From positions 68,015 through 132,014 of the forward strand of contig JAFTTR010000016.1 of NCBI GenBank assembly GCA_017466695.1: a stretch of 64,000 nucleotides of DNA. The letters are read 5' to 3'. A program made the translations under genes and the position numbers. Origin of the DNA: Alphaproteobacteria bacterium (GTDB lineage Bacteria > Pseudomonadota > Alphaproteobacteria > CAAHEQ01 > UBA3637). Shown here in pieces: positions 43,570 through 52,463 of the stretch. The notes under the pieces are model-generated. The model did no database searches and had not been told where the DNA came from. It was given only the letters and a program-made list of their open reading frames with translations. Position 1 is the stretch's first letter, and every line of letters begins with the position of its first letter.

Positions 43570-44239
43570 ATGCATTTTTTCTTGTTAAACTAAATCGACC
43601 ATGATTATGAAAAGCATCCTTTGTTCCACTTTCAATCCATGTCGTCAAATTTATAAAAATATATTCCACATTCAAAGCAATTATCTTTTTGTGTTTTGTA
43701 GTTTCTTTAACAGTATTTGACTGATCGATATTTTTAATCAGAAAAGTGATTTCTTTTACAATATTTAAAATTGAAGAAATTTGCTTCTCACTTAAAATAT
43801 CAAATGAAGTCGGTTTATGAATTTCTAAAACCAACTCTTGTTTAATAGCTTCTAATTTTTTAATATCCACTTTACCTAACTTTAAACTTTTTAAAATATC
43901 ACTTTGCTCTAAAGACAAAAAATCTTCCAAAGATTCCATATTCTCAGGTTCTTTTTCATCCATTAAGGCGGCAAGCTCTTTTATTAAGTCAATTAACTGA
44001 CTATTAATTTCAATCGTCACACTTTCAAACAATGAATTATGTAATTTTTGAGATGTTATTTTGTTAATTACATCATAAAATATAAACACCAAAGGGATAC
44101 TAACCAATCCAGCAGCCACATTAATTAACAAATTATTCAATCCAACATCTGAAACAAATTTATCCGTTACGATATACAGAAGAATTCCAGAAGCAAATGC
44201 CACCCAAAAAGGTAATATTTTGATAAATAATTTTTTCAT
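43568..44239 (-). CDS. Membrane protein with cytoplasmic helical domain, unknown
   Basis: 223 residues. Two N-terminal helices (about 8-27 and 36-57) form a membrane hairpin; the rest (58-223) is hydrophilic and helical, rich in Leu, Lys and Glu ('VTIEINSQLIDLIKELAALMDEKEPENMESLEDFLSLEQSDILKSLKLGK'), suggesting a coiled-coil sensor or scaffold. No known family. The stop lies within the T tail of the sRNA terminator, so the two transcripts converge. Confidence 0.65.
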   Translation of the reverse strand: MKKLFIKILPFWVAFASGILLYIVTDKFVSDVGLNNLLINVAAGLVSIPLVFIFYDVINKITSQKLHNSLFESVTIEINSQLIDLIKELAALMDEKEPENMESLEDFLSLEQSDILKSLKLGKVDIKKLEAIKQELVLEIHKPTSFDILSEKQISSILNIVKEITFLIKNIDQSNTVKETTKHKKIIALNVEYIFINLTTWIESGTKDAFHNHGRFSLTRKNA

Positions 44240-44305
44240 AAATTTAAAATAAGTATTTTTAGACCACTTTCAAGAAGCTTAAACACTTACAAAAGGATAA
44301 TTACC

Positions 44306-44335
44306 TTGACAAAAAAATAATAAACCAATTAGAAT
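44306..44335 (+). promoter_or_regulatory. Promoter of the 188-aa membrane protein
   Basis: TTGACA (44306-44311), 18 bp, TAGAAT (44330-44335). Confidence 0.65.
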
Positions 44336-44367
44336 AATGCATATATCTATATAAAAAAGGGAAAAAA

Positions 44368-44934
44368 ATGCAGCATTCAGATTTAGAACAAAAAAATTTT
44401 AAGAATTTTTCACAGACACCTATATTTTTTCGCATTTTTATAACTTTCTTCTTCATAATTTGGACATTGTTCTCTCTTTTTTTCATTCATAACGCAACAC
44501 AGCATCACAAAATGACCTGTAGTTATAAAAGCAATTTTTGCGAGATACAGATATTTGATATAAAAGAATTCAAATATCAAACAACTCACCAAATTCCACT
44601 TTCTGAAATCAAGTACATGTATTTAAAAAAATTTGAACATTCAGACGACTCAAGAGAATCATACAAGCTTATTTTAAAAACGAAAACAAGAGAGATTGAA
44701 TTAGAAAATATGTCATCAAATTTTTGGGTTTCTTCCAGAAGAGATGAAACTCGCAAAATGAAAGCCTTTTTGAATCATAATTTTTCAAAAAACTTTGTGT
44801 ATAGGTATCAAGAAGGTTTTTCTGGCTTAGTTGCTTCTTCTATATTTTTCTTATTGGGTATAGGTGTGCTTTTCTTATTATTTCGCAACACATCTAAAAA
44901 AAACAATCAGAAAAATTTTGCTGTTATTAAATAA
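44368..44934 (+). CDS. Membrane protein with two helices and an extracytoplasmic domain, unknown
   Basis: 188 residues: helix 1 about 20-42 (FFRIFITFFFIIWTLFSLFFI), a ~105-residue polar domain (two cysteines, CSYKSNFCEIQ), helix 2 about 150-172 (GLVASSIFFLLGIGVLFLLF), basic tail. The architecture is like small PH-like or YcxB-type membrane proteins ('PLSEIKYMYLKKFEHSDDSRESYKLILKTKTREIELE'), but I cannot assign a family. Confidence 0.65.
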   Translation: MQHSDLEQKNFKNFSQTPIFFRIFITFFFIIWTLFSLFFIHNATQHHKMTCSYKSNFCEIQIFDIKEFKYQTTHQIPLSEIKYMYLKKFEHSDDSRESYKLILKTKTREIELENMSSNFWVSSRRDETRKMKAFLNHNFSKNFVYRYQEGFSGLVASSIFFLLGIGVLFLLFRNTSKKNNQKNFAVIK

Positions 44935-45067
44935 CAAAAAATATAAAAGATTTTAAAACCCCTAAAGTGTACAAACCAATAAACCTCTATGAACTAACGT
45001 GATAATTGTTGGTACACAAATAGTGAAATTAGTAATAATACTCGGGTAAGCACCCATTTTTCTGGCA

Positions 45068-45096
45068 TAAAAAAAATCGCCTTTCGGCGATTTTAA
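45068..45096 (-). terminator. Terminator after tRNA-Asp
   Basis: Minus strand: AATCGCC-GAAA-GGCGATT then T run, two bases beyond the tRNA CCA end. Confidence 0.9.
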
Positions 45097-45097
45097 A

Positions 45098-45174
45098 TGG
45101 CGGGAGTGAAGGGGCTCGAACCCTCGGCCTTCTGCGTGACAGGCAGACGCTCTAACCAGCTGAGCTACACCCCC
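45098..45174 (-). tRNA. tRNA-Asp (GTC)
   Basis: 77 nt on the minus strand: acceptor GGGGGTG / CACTCCC (one G-T pair), D-arm TAGCTCAGCTGGTTAGAGC, anticodon loop CTGTCAC (GTC), T-loop GGTTCGAGCCC, encoded CCA. Confidence 0.98.
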
Positions 45175-45190
45175 ATTGGGAATAGCATTA

Positions 45191-45219
45191 TTATTAACAG
45201 AAATTTAATCTATTTGCAA
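45191..45219 (-). promoter_or_regulatory. Promoter of tRNA-Asp
   Basis: Minus strand: TTGCAA (45219-45214), 17 bp, TAATAA (45196-45191). Confidence 0.6.
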
Positions 45220-45264
45220 GCTTTTTTTTAGCTTTAATGTATTTTTTTTATAATATATTTATTT

Positions 45265-46281
45265 TTATAGTGTTTTTGCTATGAAAACCAAGCCATCAAT
45301 TTGAACAGAAGGCTTTTCCACCAAGAAAACAGGTACATTTTTCATATAAGTCGAAAAAACACCTTTTAAATCAAAAAACTTTCTAAACCAAGATTTTATA
45401 AGCAATTTTCTAATCAAAGCTTGATTTAATAAATTTCCAACCAAATAAACACCGCCATCTGCTTTTATAGTCAAAGCCAGGTTCGAAGCGTAAATTCCTA
45501 AAAATTCAAAAAAGTACCAATAGGTTAAAAGAGCAATTTCTTCTTCTTTTTCAGCTAAAAGAGTTATCTCCTTCGGTCTTAATGGCATAAAGAGTGATTC
45601 TTTTAAATCTGAAATACCAAAGGATTGTTTCATCTCTTCAACTTCTTTGAGCCAAGCATCATCTGGCGCTAATTGATGAATTTTTGAAATTGCTTGATAC
45701 AAACGACATAGTCCACTACCAGAAATAACATCTTCAAACGATAGAGGATACTCTTCTTTTGTCATTTCAGCTAATATTTTTTGTTGATTAACAGATACTG
45801 GCGCTAACGACGTATGTCCACTTTCAGAAGAAAGAATTTTATATTCATCATCTTCTTCAATCAAAAAACAGCTCCCCAAACCTGTCCCTGGACCTAAAAC
45901 AACTTTGTTTCCTGTTTGCTCGAAAGAATTTTCCCCAATCGCTCTTAACTCTTTTTTACTGACATCCAAAACACCATATCCTTGCAAAACAAAATCATTC
46001 ACTATCTTAATTTTGGTATTTGGATATAACGATTCTAATGTTTTTTGATTTACTTCAAAATCTGCATTTGTTAATTTTACACAGCCATTTTGGACGAGAC
46101 CTGCCACACCAAAAACCATTTTTTGAGGTTGCTTATTTATCTGTTTCAAATAACACGCCAATGCTGTTTCAATATTTTTAAAATCATTTGTTTTATAATA
46201 CTCAACTGCACTTATTTCATTTCCATCTAAAATAGAAAATCGAATATTTGTACCCCCAATATCAGATAATAAAACAACCAT
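45265..46281 (-). CDS. glk: Glucokinase (Glk family)
   Basis: Phosphorylates glucose to glucose-6-phosphate in the cytoplasm. 338 residues. Motifs: phosphate-1 'LLSDIGGTNIRFSI', catalytic 'IVNDFVLQGYG' with the general-base Asp, 'VVLGPGTGLGSCFLIEE', 'SESGHTSLAP' (E-S-G-H glucose contacts). Of the bacterial Glk type rather than ROK. Downstream of the GlmU-like gene and the small secreted protein on the same strand, probably one operon. It may feed hexose phosphate to nucleotide-sugar or glucan synthesis (inference). Confidence 0.92.
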   Translation of the reverse strand: MVVLLSDIGGTNIRFSILDGNEISAVEYYKTNDFKNIETALACYLKQINKQPQKMVFGVAGLVQNGCVKLTNADFEVNQKTLESLYPNTKIKIVNDFVLQGYGVLDVSKKELRAIGENSFEQTGNKVVLGPGTGLGSCFLIEEDDEYKILSSESGHTSLAPVSVNQQKILAEMTKEEYPLSFEDVISGSGLCRLYQAISKIHQLAPDDAWLKEVEEMKQSFGISDLKESLFMPLRPKEITLLAEKEEEIALLTYWYFFEFLGIYASNLALTIKADGGVYLVGNLLNQALIRKLLIKSWFRKFFDLKGVFSTYMKNVPVFLVEKPSVQIDGLVFIAKTL

Positions 46282-46290
46282 CTTTTAGCC

Positions 46291-46518
46291 TCATCTAAAA
46301 ATACTAATAATTTTATTTATCATACAAACAAAGTTTTGAAGAATACATTTTGCCGCACCCAATATACCAGACATCCAGCTGCCATCTTTTGGAAAACAGC
46401 TTAAAAGTTCATCTGTACAAGAAGCTGCGAAGGCCTCATTTGAAAAAAAAGCACCAAGTAAACAAATCCCAATGATAAAACTTACAACAAAAAAAACTTT
46501 CGCAAAATATTTTAACAT
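46291..46518 (-). CDS. Small exported protein with four cysteines
   Basis: 75 residues. Signal peptide ending NEAFA|ASC (cut after about residue 31), leaving a mature peptide of ~44 residues: 'SCTDELLSCFPKDGSWMSGILGAAKCILQNFVCMINKIISIFR', with four cysteines that could form two disulfides and an amphipathic C-terminal helix. It overlaps the 3' end of the GlmU-like gene by 7 bases and sits 9 bp before glk. Function unknown; size and composition would suit a secreted or membrane-active peptide (speculative). Confidence 0.65.
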   Translation of the reverse strand: MLKYFAKVFFVVSFIIGICLLGAFFSNEAFAASCTDELLSCFPKDGSWMSGILGAAKCILQNFVCMINKIISIFR

Positions 46519-47240
46519 TTATTTATCCTTTTTTTATAAATTTCTTCAGCTAATTCTAATTCTTCAGGTGTGTTTACCCCATGCAATTCTGCAGCATCCC
46601 CAATAACAACATCTCTTGTTAAACCTTTGTTTTTGGCTTTTGCAACGATATCTGTTAAATAATATTCTCCAGCAGCGTTTTTGTTATCAATTTCTTTTAA
46701 TAATTCTAACAGATATTTTCCATTCACACACATAACACCAGAATTACATAATTTAATAGCACGCTGTGCATCTGTTGCATCTTTATATTCAACAATTGAA
46801 TCTAATCCATTTTCACCCATTACCAATCGACCATAGCGTCTGGCATCTTCTGGAATAAAACCAAGTACAGCAACGTCAATTCCCTCTTCGCATTTTTGAA
46901 TCATACGTTTAAGTGTTTCTGGCAAAAACAAGGGTTGGTCGCCAAACAAAATCAAAACATTCCCTTCAAAAGGCGTAATTTCTTTTTCAGCCGTTAAAAC
47001 AGCATGTGCTGTTCCTAGTCTGTCTGTTTGAACAACTGTTTTAACAGGCGCAACAGCATTTTTAACATTATCCATATTTGGACCAATCACAACTGTAATA
47101 TCTTCGATATCCGTCTTTTTGACGGTATCTAATAAAATATTAATCATTGGAACACCACAAATGGTATGTAAAACCTTAGGCAAATCTGCCCCCATTCTTT
47201 TACCCATTCCGGCTCCTAAAATAATTGCTTTTGTTGTCAT
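46512..47240 (-). CDS. GlmU uridylyltransferase domain only (UDP-GlcNAc pyrophosphorylase-like)
   Basis: 242 residues equal to the N-terminal half of GlmU (456 in E. coli). 'AIILGAGMGKRMGADLPKVLHTICGVPMI' is the nucleotide loop (T changed to K in G-x-G-T-R), followed by 'QTDRLGTAHAVLTAEKEI', 'LILFGDQPLFLPETL' (metal Asp), 'YGRLVMGENGLDSIVEYKDAT' and 'GEYYLTDIVAKAKNKG'. The left-handed beta-helix acetyltransferase is absent, and the stop is followed at once by other genes. It likely makes UDP-GlcNAc from GlcNAc-1-P, with acetylation done elsewhere, or acts on another sugar. Follows ptsP by 13 bp. Confidence 0.85.
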   Translation of the reverse strand: MTTKAIILGAGMGKRMGADLPKVLHTICGVPMINILLDTVKKTDIEDITVVIGPNMDNVKNAVAPVKTVVQTDRLGTAHAVLTAEKEITPFEGNVLILFGDQPLFLPETLKRMIQKCEEGIDVAVLGFIPEDARRYGRLVMGENGLDSIVEYKDATDAQRAIKLCNSGVMCVNGKYLLELLKEIDNKNAAGEYYLTDIVAKAKNKGLTRDVVIGDAAELHGVNTPEELELAEEIYKKRINKC

Positions 47241-47253
47241 TATTACCTCTCTT

Positions 47254-49521
47254 TTAAATTAATACGCCATGATCTGTTGCATAAGCTTTTAAAAGATCTC
47301 TTAAACTTACCACAGAATCATTTAAATGCTTATCTATGAATAAAGATGTTTTTGCTTGCTCCATTGTACGAACAACACCTTTGACTGGACCAAGTGCAGC
47401 TGGATTCATAGATAAATTCGTAAAACCAATACCAATCAACGCAAATGCACCCAAGGTATTTGAGGCCATTTCACCACAAATTGAACAAGGAATATTTGCT
47501 TTTTTGCATGCATCTGACACTTTTTTAAGAGCTTTTAAAAATACAGGAGATAACACATCATATCTATCCCATATCACAGGATTTCCCCTATCAGTTGCAT
47601 AAAAAAACTGAGCCAAATCGTTCGTTCCAATTGATATAAAATCAACCTCTTGAACCAATTCATCTAATTGAAAAAGAAGTGAAGGAACTTCTATCATTGT
47701 TCCAATTTTAATAACTTTTGGAATAACACCACTTTTTAATTTTTCCCTTTCAATTTCAAGATAAAAAAGTTTTTTTGCTTCTCTTAATTCCTCTATTGTT
47801 GTAATCATTGGGAACATTATTTTCAATTCTCGCCCTGCAGCTGCTCGAATAAACGCACGCAATTGCGTTTTTAAAATTATTCTTCGATCTAATGTAATAC
47901 GAATAGAACGCCATCCCATCGCAGGGTTTTCCTCTTTTTTATTCTCAAAATAAGGAAGAATTTTATCAGAGCCTATATCCAACGTTCTAAAAATAACAGG
48001 TTTTTTCCCCACTTCATCAAATACTTTTTTATAAATTTGAGTTTGTTCTTTTGCATCTGGCAATTGTTGGGCTGACATAAATGGTAACTCAGTGCGATAA
48101 AGTCCAATACCATCATATGAAAAACTCTTTGTGTTTACGATATCAGAAGGCAACCCAGCATTAATATTTAAAGAAACATAAACATTATCTTTTGTTTCAC
48201 TTGGCAAATGTTTTAAAGGTAAATATTGAGCTTGTTGTCTGCGATATGTTTTTAAACGATCATCAAAATCGTCTAAAACTTCATCTGAAGGATTGATATA
48301 CAAAAAACCATTCGTGGCATCAACAGCTAAAACATCCTCATTTAATATGCTATTAGAAATATCTTTAATTCCAGATACAACAGGTATATTCAAAGACCTT
48401 GCCACAATGGTCATGTGCATGGTTTGAGAACCTTCTTCTAACACAATAGCTTTGATTTTTGATAAATCATAATCCAATAATTCAACCGGTCCTAAACTTT
48501 TAGCGACCAAAATTGCATTTCGTGGCATTTTTTTTGAAGCCACTTGTTTGCCATGCAAATGCCTGATAATTCTGTTAGCTAAATCTTGAAAATCATGAAT
48601 ACGCTCTTTAATATAAGGATCTGAAAGCATATTCATTCTCTCTGTGATTTCATTAAGAACCTTTTGGATACTTGCTTGTGCCGTCAATCCAGATGAAATA
48701 GCATTATTGATTTTTTTTGCCCAACCTTTATCCCGTGTAAACATCAAATACGTTTTAAAAATATCTGTCTGTTCTCTTGTAATATCAGGTAAAAGCAATT
48801 TTTGAGAAATCTCTTCTTCAACGCTTCTAATGGCTGAAATTAATTTTTTTTGTTCTCCATGCCTATCAAGTGATAAAATATTTTCAAAAACAACACGCTT
48901 ATGAACATACGCCTTTCCAATAGCTAACCCTTGAATAAGCGTCACAACATCCATTTTTTTGTGTTGTCTTCCAGAAGCAACTTTAATCGTGTTTTCTTTT
49001 AATACACCCAATAATAAATCACTAATAAGCATAGAAATAACACCAAGAAAATCCATTTCTTTTTCAACAAAGGTATGTATTTCTTTCTTCTGAATACTTA
49101 AAACTCCTAATAAAACATCTTGATGAATAACAGGAACTGCTGCAAAAGAGTTTAAATTCAATTCTTTTGTTTCAGGCTTATACACAAAACCAGAATGTTT
49201 CCACACATTCGAAACCATTAAAGGTTTACGTGTTAAGGCAACTTCTCCATTCAACCCCTCTCCAATACGAAGATATGTTTCATGAACTGCTTTTTTATCC
49301 AAACCACAAGTGGCATAAAGTTCCAACACATCCCCTGGTCGAATGATATAAAAAGAACAAGCCTCAACTTTTAATTCTTTTGCTGTAAGCTTTGTAATCT
49401 GATTGATTTTTTCTTCAACACTTAACTTTTGTTTAATTATTTTCTTCAAAGAACGCAAAACATTTTGCGTTTCTTTTTCTTGTGAAGTTTTTTTAGTTAA
49501 GTGACGTGGTAAAACACCCAT
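47254..49521 (-). CDS. ptsP: PEP-protein phosphotransferase of the nitrogen PTS (EI-Ntr)
   Basis: 755 residues. GAF sensor domain (~20-170: 'ELKVEACSFYIIRPGDVLELYATCGL... VALTRKPLMVSNVWKHSGF'), then enzyme I: N-domain with the phosphorylated His in 'GSQTMHMTIVARSLNIPVV' (usually G-x-x-S-H), and the PEP-binding TIM barrel with 'TNDLAQFFYATDRGNP' and active-site Cys in 'PCSICGEMASN'. It transfers phosphate from PEP to NPr and EIIA-Ntr, a regulatory chain tied to nitrogen and potassium balance. Those partners are not in the window. AAGGGG precedes the start. Confidence 0.95.
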   Translation of the reverse strand: MGVLPRHLTKKTSQEKETQNVLRSLKKIIKQKLSVEEKINQITKLTAKELKVEACSFYIIRPGDVLELYATCGLDKKAVHETYLRIGEGLNGEVALTRKPLMVSNVWKHSGFVYKPETKELNLNSFAAVPVIHQDVLLGVLSIQKKEIHTFVEKEMDFLGVISMLISDLLLGVLKENTIKVASGRQHKKMDVVTLIQGLAIGKAYVHKRVVFENILSLDRHGEQKKLISAIRSVEEEISQKLLLPDITREQTDIFKTYLMFTRDKGWAKKINNAISSGLTAQASIQKVLNEITERMNMLSDPYIKERIHDFQDLANRIIRHLHGKQVASKKMPRNAILVAKSLGPVELLDYDLSKIKAIVLEEGSQTMHMTIVARSLNIPVVSGIKDISNSILNEDVLAVDATNGFLYINPSDEVLDDFDDRLKTYRRQQAQYLPLKHLPSETKDNVYVSLNINAGLPSDIVNTKSFSYDGIGLYRTELPFMSAQQLPDAKEQTQIYKKVFDEVGKKPVIFRTLDIGSDKILPYFENKKEENPAMGWRSIRITLDRRIILKTQLRAFIRAAAGRELKIMFPMITTIEELREAKKLFYLEIEREKLKSGVIPKVIKIGTMIEVPSLLFQLDELVQEVDFISIGTNDLAQFFYATDRGNPVIWDRYDVLSPVFLKALKKVSDACKKANIPCSICGEMASNTLGAFALIGIGFTNLSMNPAALGPVKGVVRTMEQAKTSLFIDKHLNDSVVSLRDLLKAYATDHGVLI

Positions 49522-49587
49522 CTTCAGACCCCTTCATAACTTATAAAAGAAGTTTAGAAAATATTATACCGTTCGTCAAGACTTTTA

Positions 49588-50430
49588 TTATTTAACGCCT
49601 GCCAAAACAGCTTCTATAAAACCATTTTCAGGCAAATTATTGTGATCAGCTAAATCTGATGAAAAAAATGTTTTTGGATGTTTTGCGCTTTCAAATAGCT
49701 TAACGCCTTGAGTATAAGGAATAACCTCATCTTCTTTTCCATGACCAATTACGAGAGCCGTGTTTATTTTTCCAATTATTTCCATTGAAGGATACGTATC
49801 TTTCATCAATAAAGTTAATGGGACAAAATTACCGAACATGCTTTTTCCCATATCAATAAGAGAATAAAAAGGAGCCTCAAGTATTGTCATATAAACTGGA
49901 TTTTTTTCTTCATTCATAAATTTTGATGCATAAAGAGCCACATATGTTCCAAGTGAATGTCCATAAATAATAATATCTTTTTCCTTATACCCTTTACTTA
50001 ACGCCCATTGTAAAGCTGTCTTTGCGTCACGTTCTAATTCAAATTGCCTCAAACTACCCTTGATACCACCAAAACCCTCATATTCTGGCATTAAAACCGA
50101 AAATCCCAATTTAGCAAAATAAGACAACCTTTTGGAATTAAAAGCTAAATTGCCCGTATTCCCATGAAAAAAAACAATCAATTTTTTCGTTTGTTCAGAT
50201 TTTAAATACCAGGCATATAATTGCTTTCCCATTGGCAATGAGTAGGAAATCTCCCTCACGCCTGGCACCTCTTTTTGAATTTCGGCCACATCAGGTTTAA
50301 CAGGATTAGGATGATATATTATTTTATGTTGAAAAGCGTATAATACCCCTAAAAATGGAATATAAACCAACAAACAAACACATACGAAAATAATTATTTT
50401 TTGACTCACATTCAACATTATAAAATCCAT
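49588..50430 (-). CDS. Membrane-anchored alpha/beta hydrolase
   Basis: 280 residues. N-terminal membrane anchor (~10-30: IIIFVCVCLLVYIPFLGVLYAF), then an alpha/beta-hydrolase fold: oxyanion 'FFHGNTGNLAFNS', nucleophile Ser in 'IIYGHSLGTYVAL', late Asp in 'GKEDEVIP' and a His near the end ('SDLADHNNLPENG'). Similar in layout to the BAAT/YfhR-like hydrolases. Substrate unknown, probably facing the periplasm. Its start lies 4 bp after the uvrB stop, so it is the distal gene of that operon. Confidence 0.85.
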   Translation of the reverse strand: MDFIMLNVSQKIIIFVCVCLLVYIPFLGVLYAFQHKIIYHPNPVKPDVAEIQKEVPGVREISYSLPMGKQLYAWYLKSEQTKKLIVFFHGNTGNLAFNSKRLSYFAKLGFSVLMPEYEGFGGIKGSLRQFELERDAKTALQWALSKGYKEKDIIIYGHSLGTYVALYASKFMNEEKNPVYMTILEAPFYSLIDMGKSMFGNFVPLTLLMKDTYPSMEIIGKINTALVIGHGKEDEVIPYTQGVKLFESAKHPKTFFSSDLADHNNLPENGFIEAVLAGVK

Positions 50431-50433
50431 TTC

Positions 50434-52452
50434 TTAAAGATCTTGTACGGCCAATTGTTCTAATTTTCTCAGTCGATCTCTTATCTGAGCAGCTTCTTCA
50501 AAATTAAGAGCTTCTGCAGCTTCTTTCATTTGTTTTTTAAGTTGTTCAATAGACAACGAAGCTTCTTTTTCAATATCCATTGAAGATACTTTCTCCTGCG
50601 AGCTGCCTACCAAATCATTAAAATCTTGTATCAAATCTGGGATATCCTTTTTAATCCCTTTTGGCTGAATATTATGCTCTTTGTTAAATTCAATTTGTTT
50701 TTGTCTTCTACGATTTGTTTCTGTCAAAGCTGCATCAATTGATTTTGTAATTTTATCTGCATACAAAATTACGCGCCCATTTACATTTCTTGCAGCACGT
50801 CCAATGGTTTGAATAAGCGAAGTTGTTGAACGTAAAAAGCCCTCTTTATCAGCATCTAAAATAGCAACAAGCTCCACTTCTGGAATGTCCAGTCCTTCTC
50901 TCAATAGGTTAATACCGACTAAAACATCAAACGTTCCCAACCTTAAATCTCTGATAATTTGAATACGTTCCAATGTATCAATATCTGAATGCAAATAACG
51001 AACCTTCACTCCATTTTCTGAAAAATAATCAGTTAAATCTTCAGCCATCTTTTTTGTCAAAGTGGTTACTAAAACACGGCCCCCTTTTTTGGCAATTTCT
51101 TGACACTCAAAAAGTAAATCTTCCACCTGTGTTGAAACTGGGCGCACCACACATTCAGGATCTAACAAACCAGTGGGTCTGATAATTTGTTCTGTAAAAA
51201 CACCTTTTGTTTGTTCAAGCTCAAATGGTCCTGGCGTTGCAGAAACAAATATTGTTTTCGGACGCATCTCATTCCACTCTTCAAACTTAAGAGGTCTATT
51301 ATCTTTACAACTTGGGAGACGAAAACCATACTCTGAAAGAACGGATTTTCTTGCAAAGTCACCTCGATACATTGCCCCAATTTGAGGCACAGTTACGTGA
51401 CTTTCATCAATAAAAACGAGTGCATCTGAAGGCAAATATTCAAATAATGTTGGAGGGGCTTCCCCTGATTTTCTCCCCGTTAAATGACGTGAATAATTTT
51501 CAATTCCTTTACAAGAACCAGTTGCTTCTAACATCTCTAAATCATACCTCGTTCTTGAAGAAATACGTTCCATTTCTAACAATTTTGAATTTTCTTTAAA
51601 AAAGTTAACCGTTTCTTTTAACTCTTCTTTAATTGTTTTAATTGCTTGGGAAAGTGCTGGTCTTGGAGTCACATAGTGACTGGCAGGGAAAATAGTAATA
51701 TCTTTTAATTCTATTTTTGTTTTGCCTGTCAATGGATCAAACTCACATATCTTTTCAATCTCATCTCCAAACAAATAAACACGCCATGCTAAATCTTCGT
51801 AGTGTGAAGGGAATATATCTAAAACATCTCCATTTAAACGAAAACTCCCTCGTTCAAAAGCAATGTCATTTCTTTTATATTGCAGTTCCACCAACCGTTT
51901 TGTAATTTCATTTAAATCAACTGTTTCCTCTTTTTTTAACTGAAAAGCCATTGATGAATATGATTCAGCAGACCCCAAACCATAAATGCATGAAACAGAT
52001 GAAACAATAATCACATCCCGACGTTCTAAAATATGCCGAGTGGCAGCATGTCGTAGTCGATCAATTTGTTCATTAATCGCTGAATCTTTTTCAATATATG
52101 TATCTGTTTTAGGGATATAAGCTTCTGGCTGATAGTAATCATAATAAGAAACAAAATATTCCACAGCATTATCAGGAAAAAAAGTTTTCATCTCTGCATA
52201 AAGTTGCGCTGCCAATGTTTTATTATGAGCTAAAATCAGAGCAGGCCGTTGCATTTCATTAATAATATGCGCCATTGTAAATGTTTTGCCAGAACCTGTA
52301 ATTCCCAACAAAACTTGATTCTTTTCCTCTCGTTTCAATCCTTCAACCAATTCTTTAATTGCTTGAGGTTGATCTCCAGCTGGTTTATACTTTGATTTTA
52401 AAACAAATCCTGCATCCCCCATCAATTCAGGTTTTTCGTAAAGTGGTATCAT
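50434..52452 (-). CDS. uvrB: Excinuclease ABC subunit B
   Basis: Damage-verification helicase of nucleotide excision repair. 672 residues: Walker A '[15 protein letters not shown]', beta-hairpin region '[28 protein letters not shown]', DEAD-like '[14 protein letters not shown]', helicase '[27 protein letters not shown]', and the C-terminal UVR motif '[25 protein letters not shown]' that binds UvrC. 11 bp after the polytopic membrane protein. No GTTC-N7-GTTC box seen immediately upstream of that transcript. Confidence 0.98.
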   Translation of the reverse strand: MIPLYEKPELMGDAGFVLKSKYKPAGDQPQAIKELVEGLKREEKNQVLLGITGSGKTFTMAHIINEMQRPALILAHNKTLAAQLYAEMKTFFPDNAVEYFVSYYDYYQPEAYIPKTDTYIEKDSAINEQIDRLRHAATRHILERRDVIIVSSVSCIYGLGSAESYSSMAFQLKKEETVDLNEITKRLVELQYKRNDIAFERGSFRLNGDVLDIFPSHYEDLAWRVYLFGDEIEKICEFDPLTGKTKIELKDITIFPASHYVTPRPALSQAIKTIKEELKETVNFFKENSKLLEMERISSRTRYDLEMLEATGSCKGIENYSRHLTGRKSGEAPPTLFEYLPSDALVFIDESHVTVPQIGAMYRGDFARKSVLSEYGFRLPSCKDNRPLKFEEWNEMRPKTIFVSATPGPFELEQTKGVFTEQIIRPTGLLDPECVVRPVSTQVEDLLFECQEIAKKGGRVLVTTLTKKMAEDLTDYFSENGVKVRYLHSDIDTLERIQIIRDLRLGTFDVLVGINLLREGLDIPEVELVAILDADKEGFLRSTTSLIQTIGRAARNVNGRVILYADKITKSIDAALTETNRRRQKQIEFNKEHNIQPKGIKKDIPDLIQDFNDLVGSSQEKVSSMDIEKEASLSIEQLKKQMKEAAEALNFEEAAQIRDRLRKLEQLAVQDL

Positions 52453-52463
52453 CTAAAATCCTT

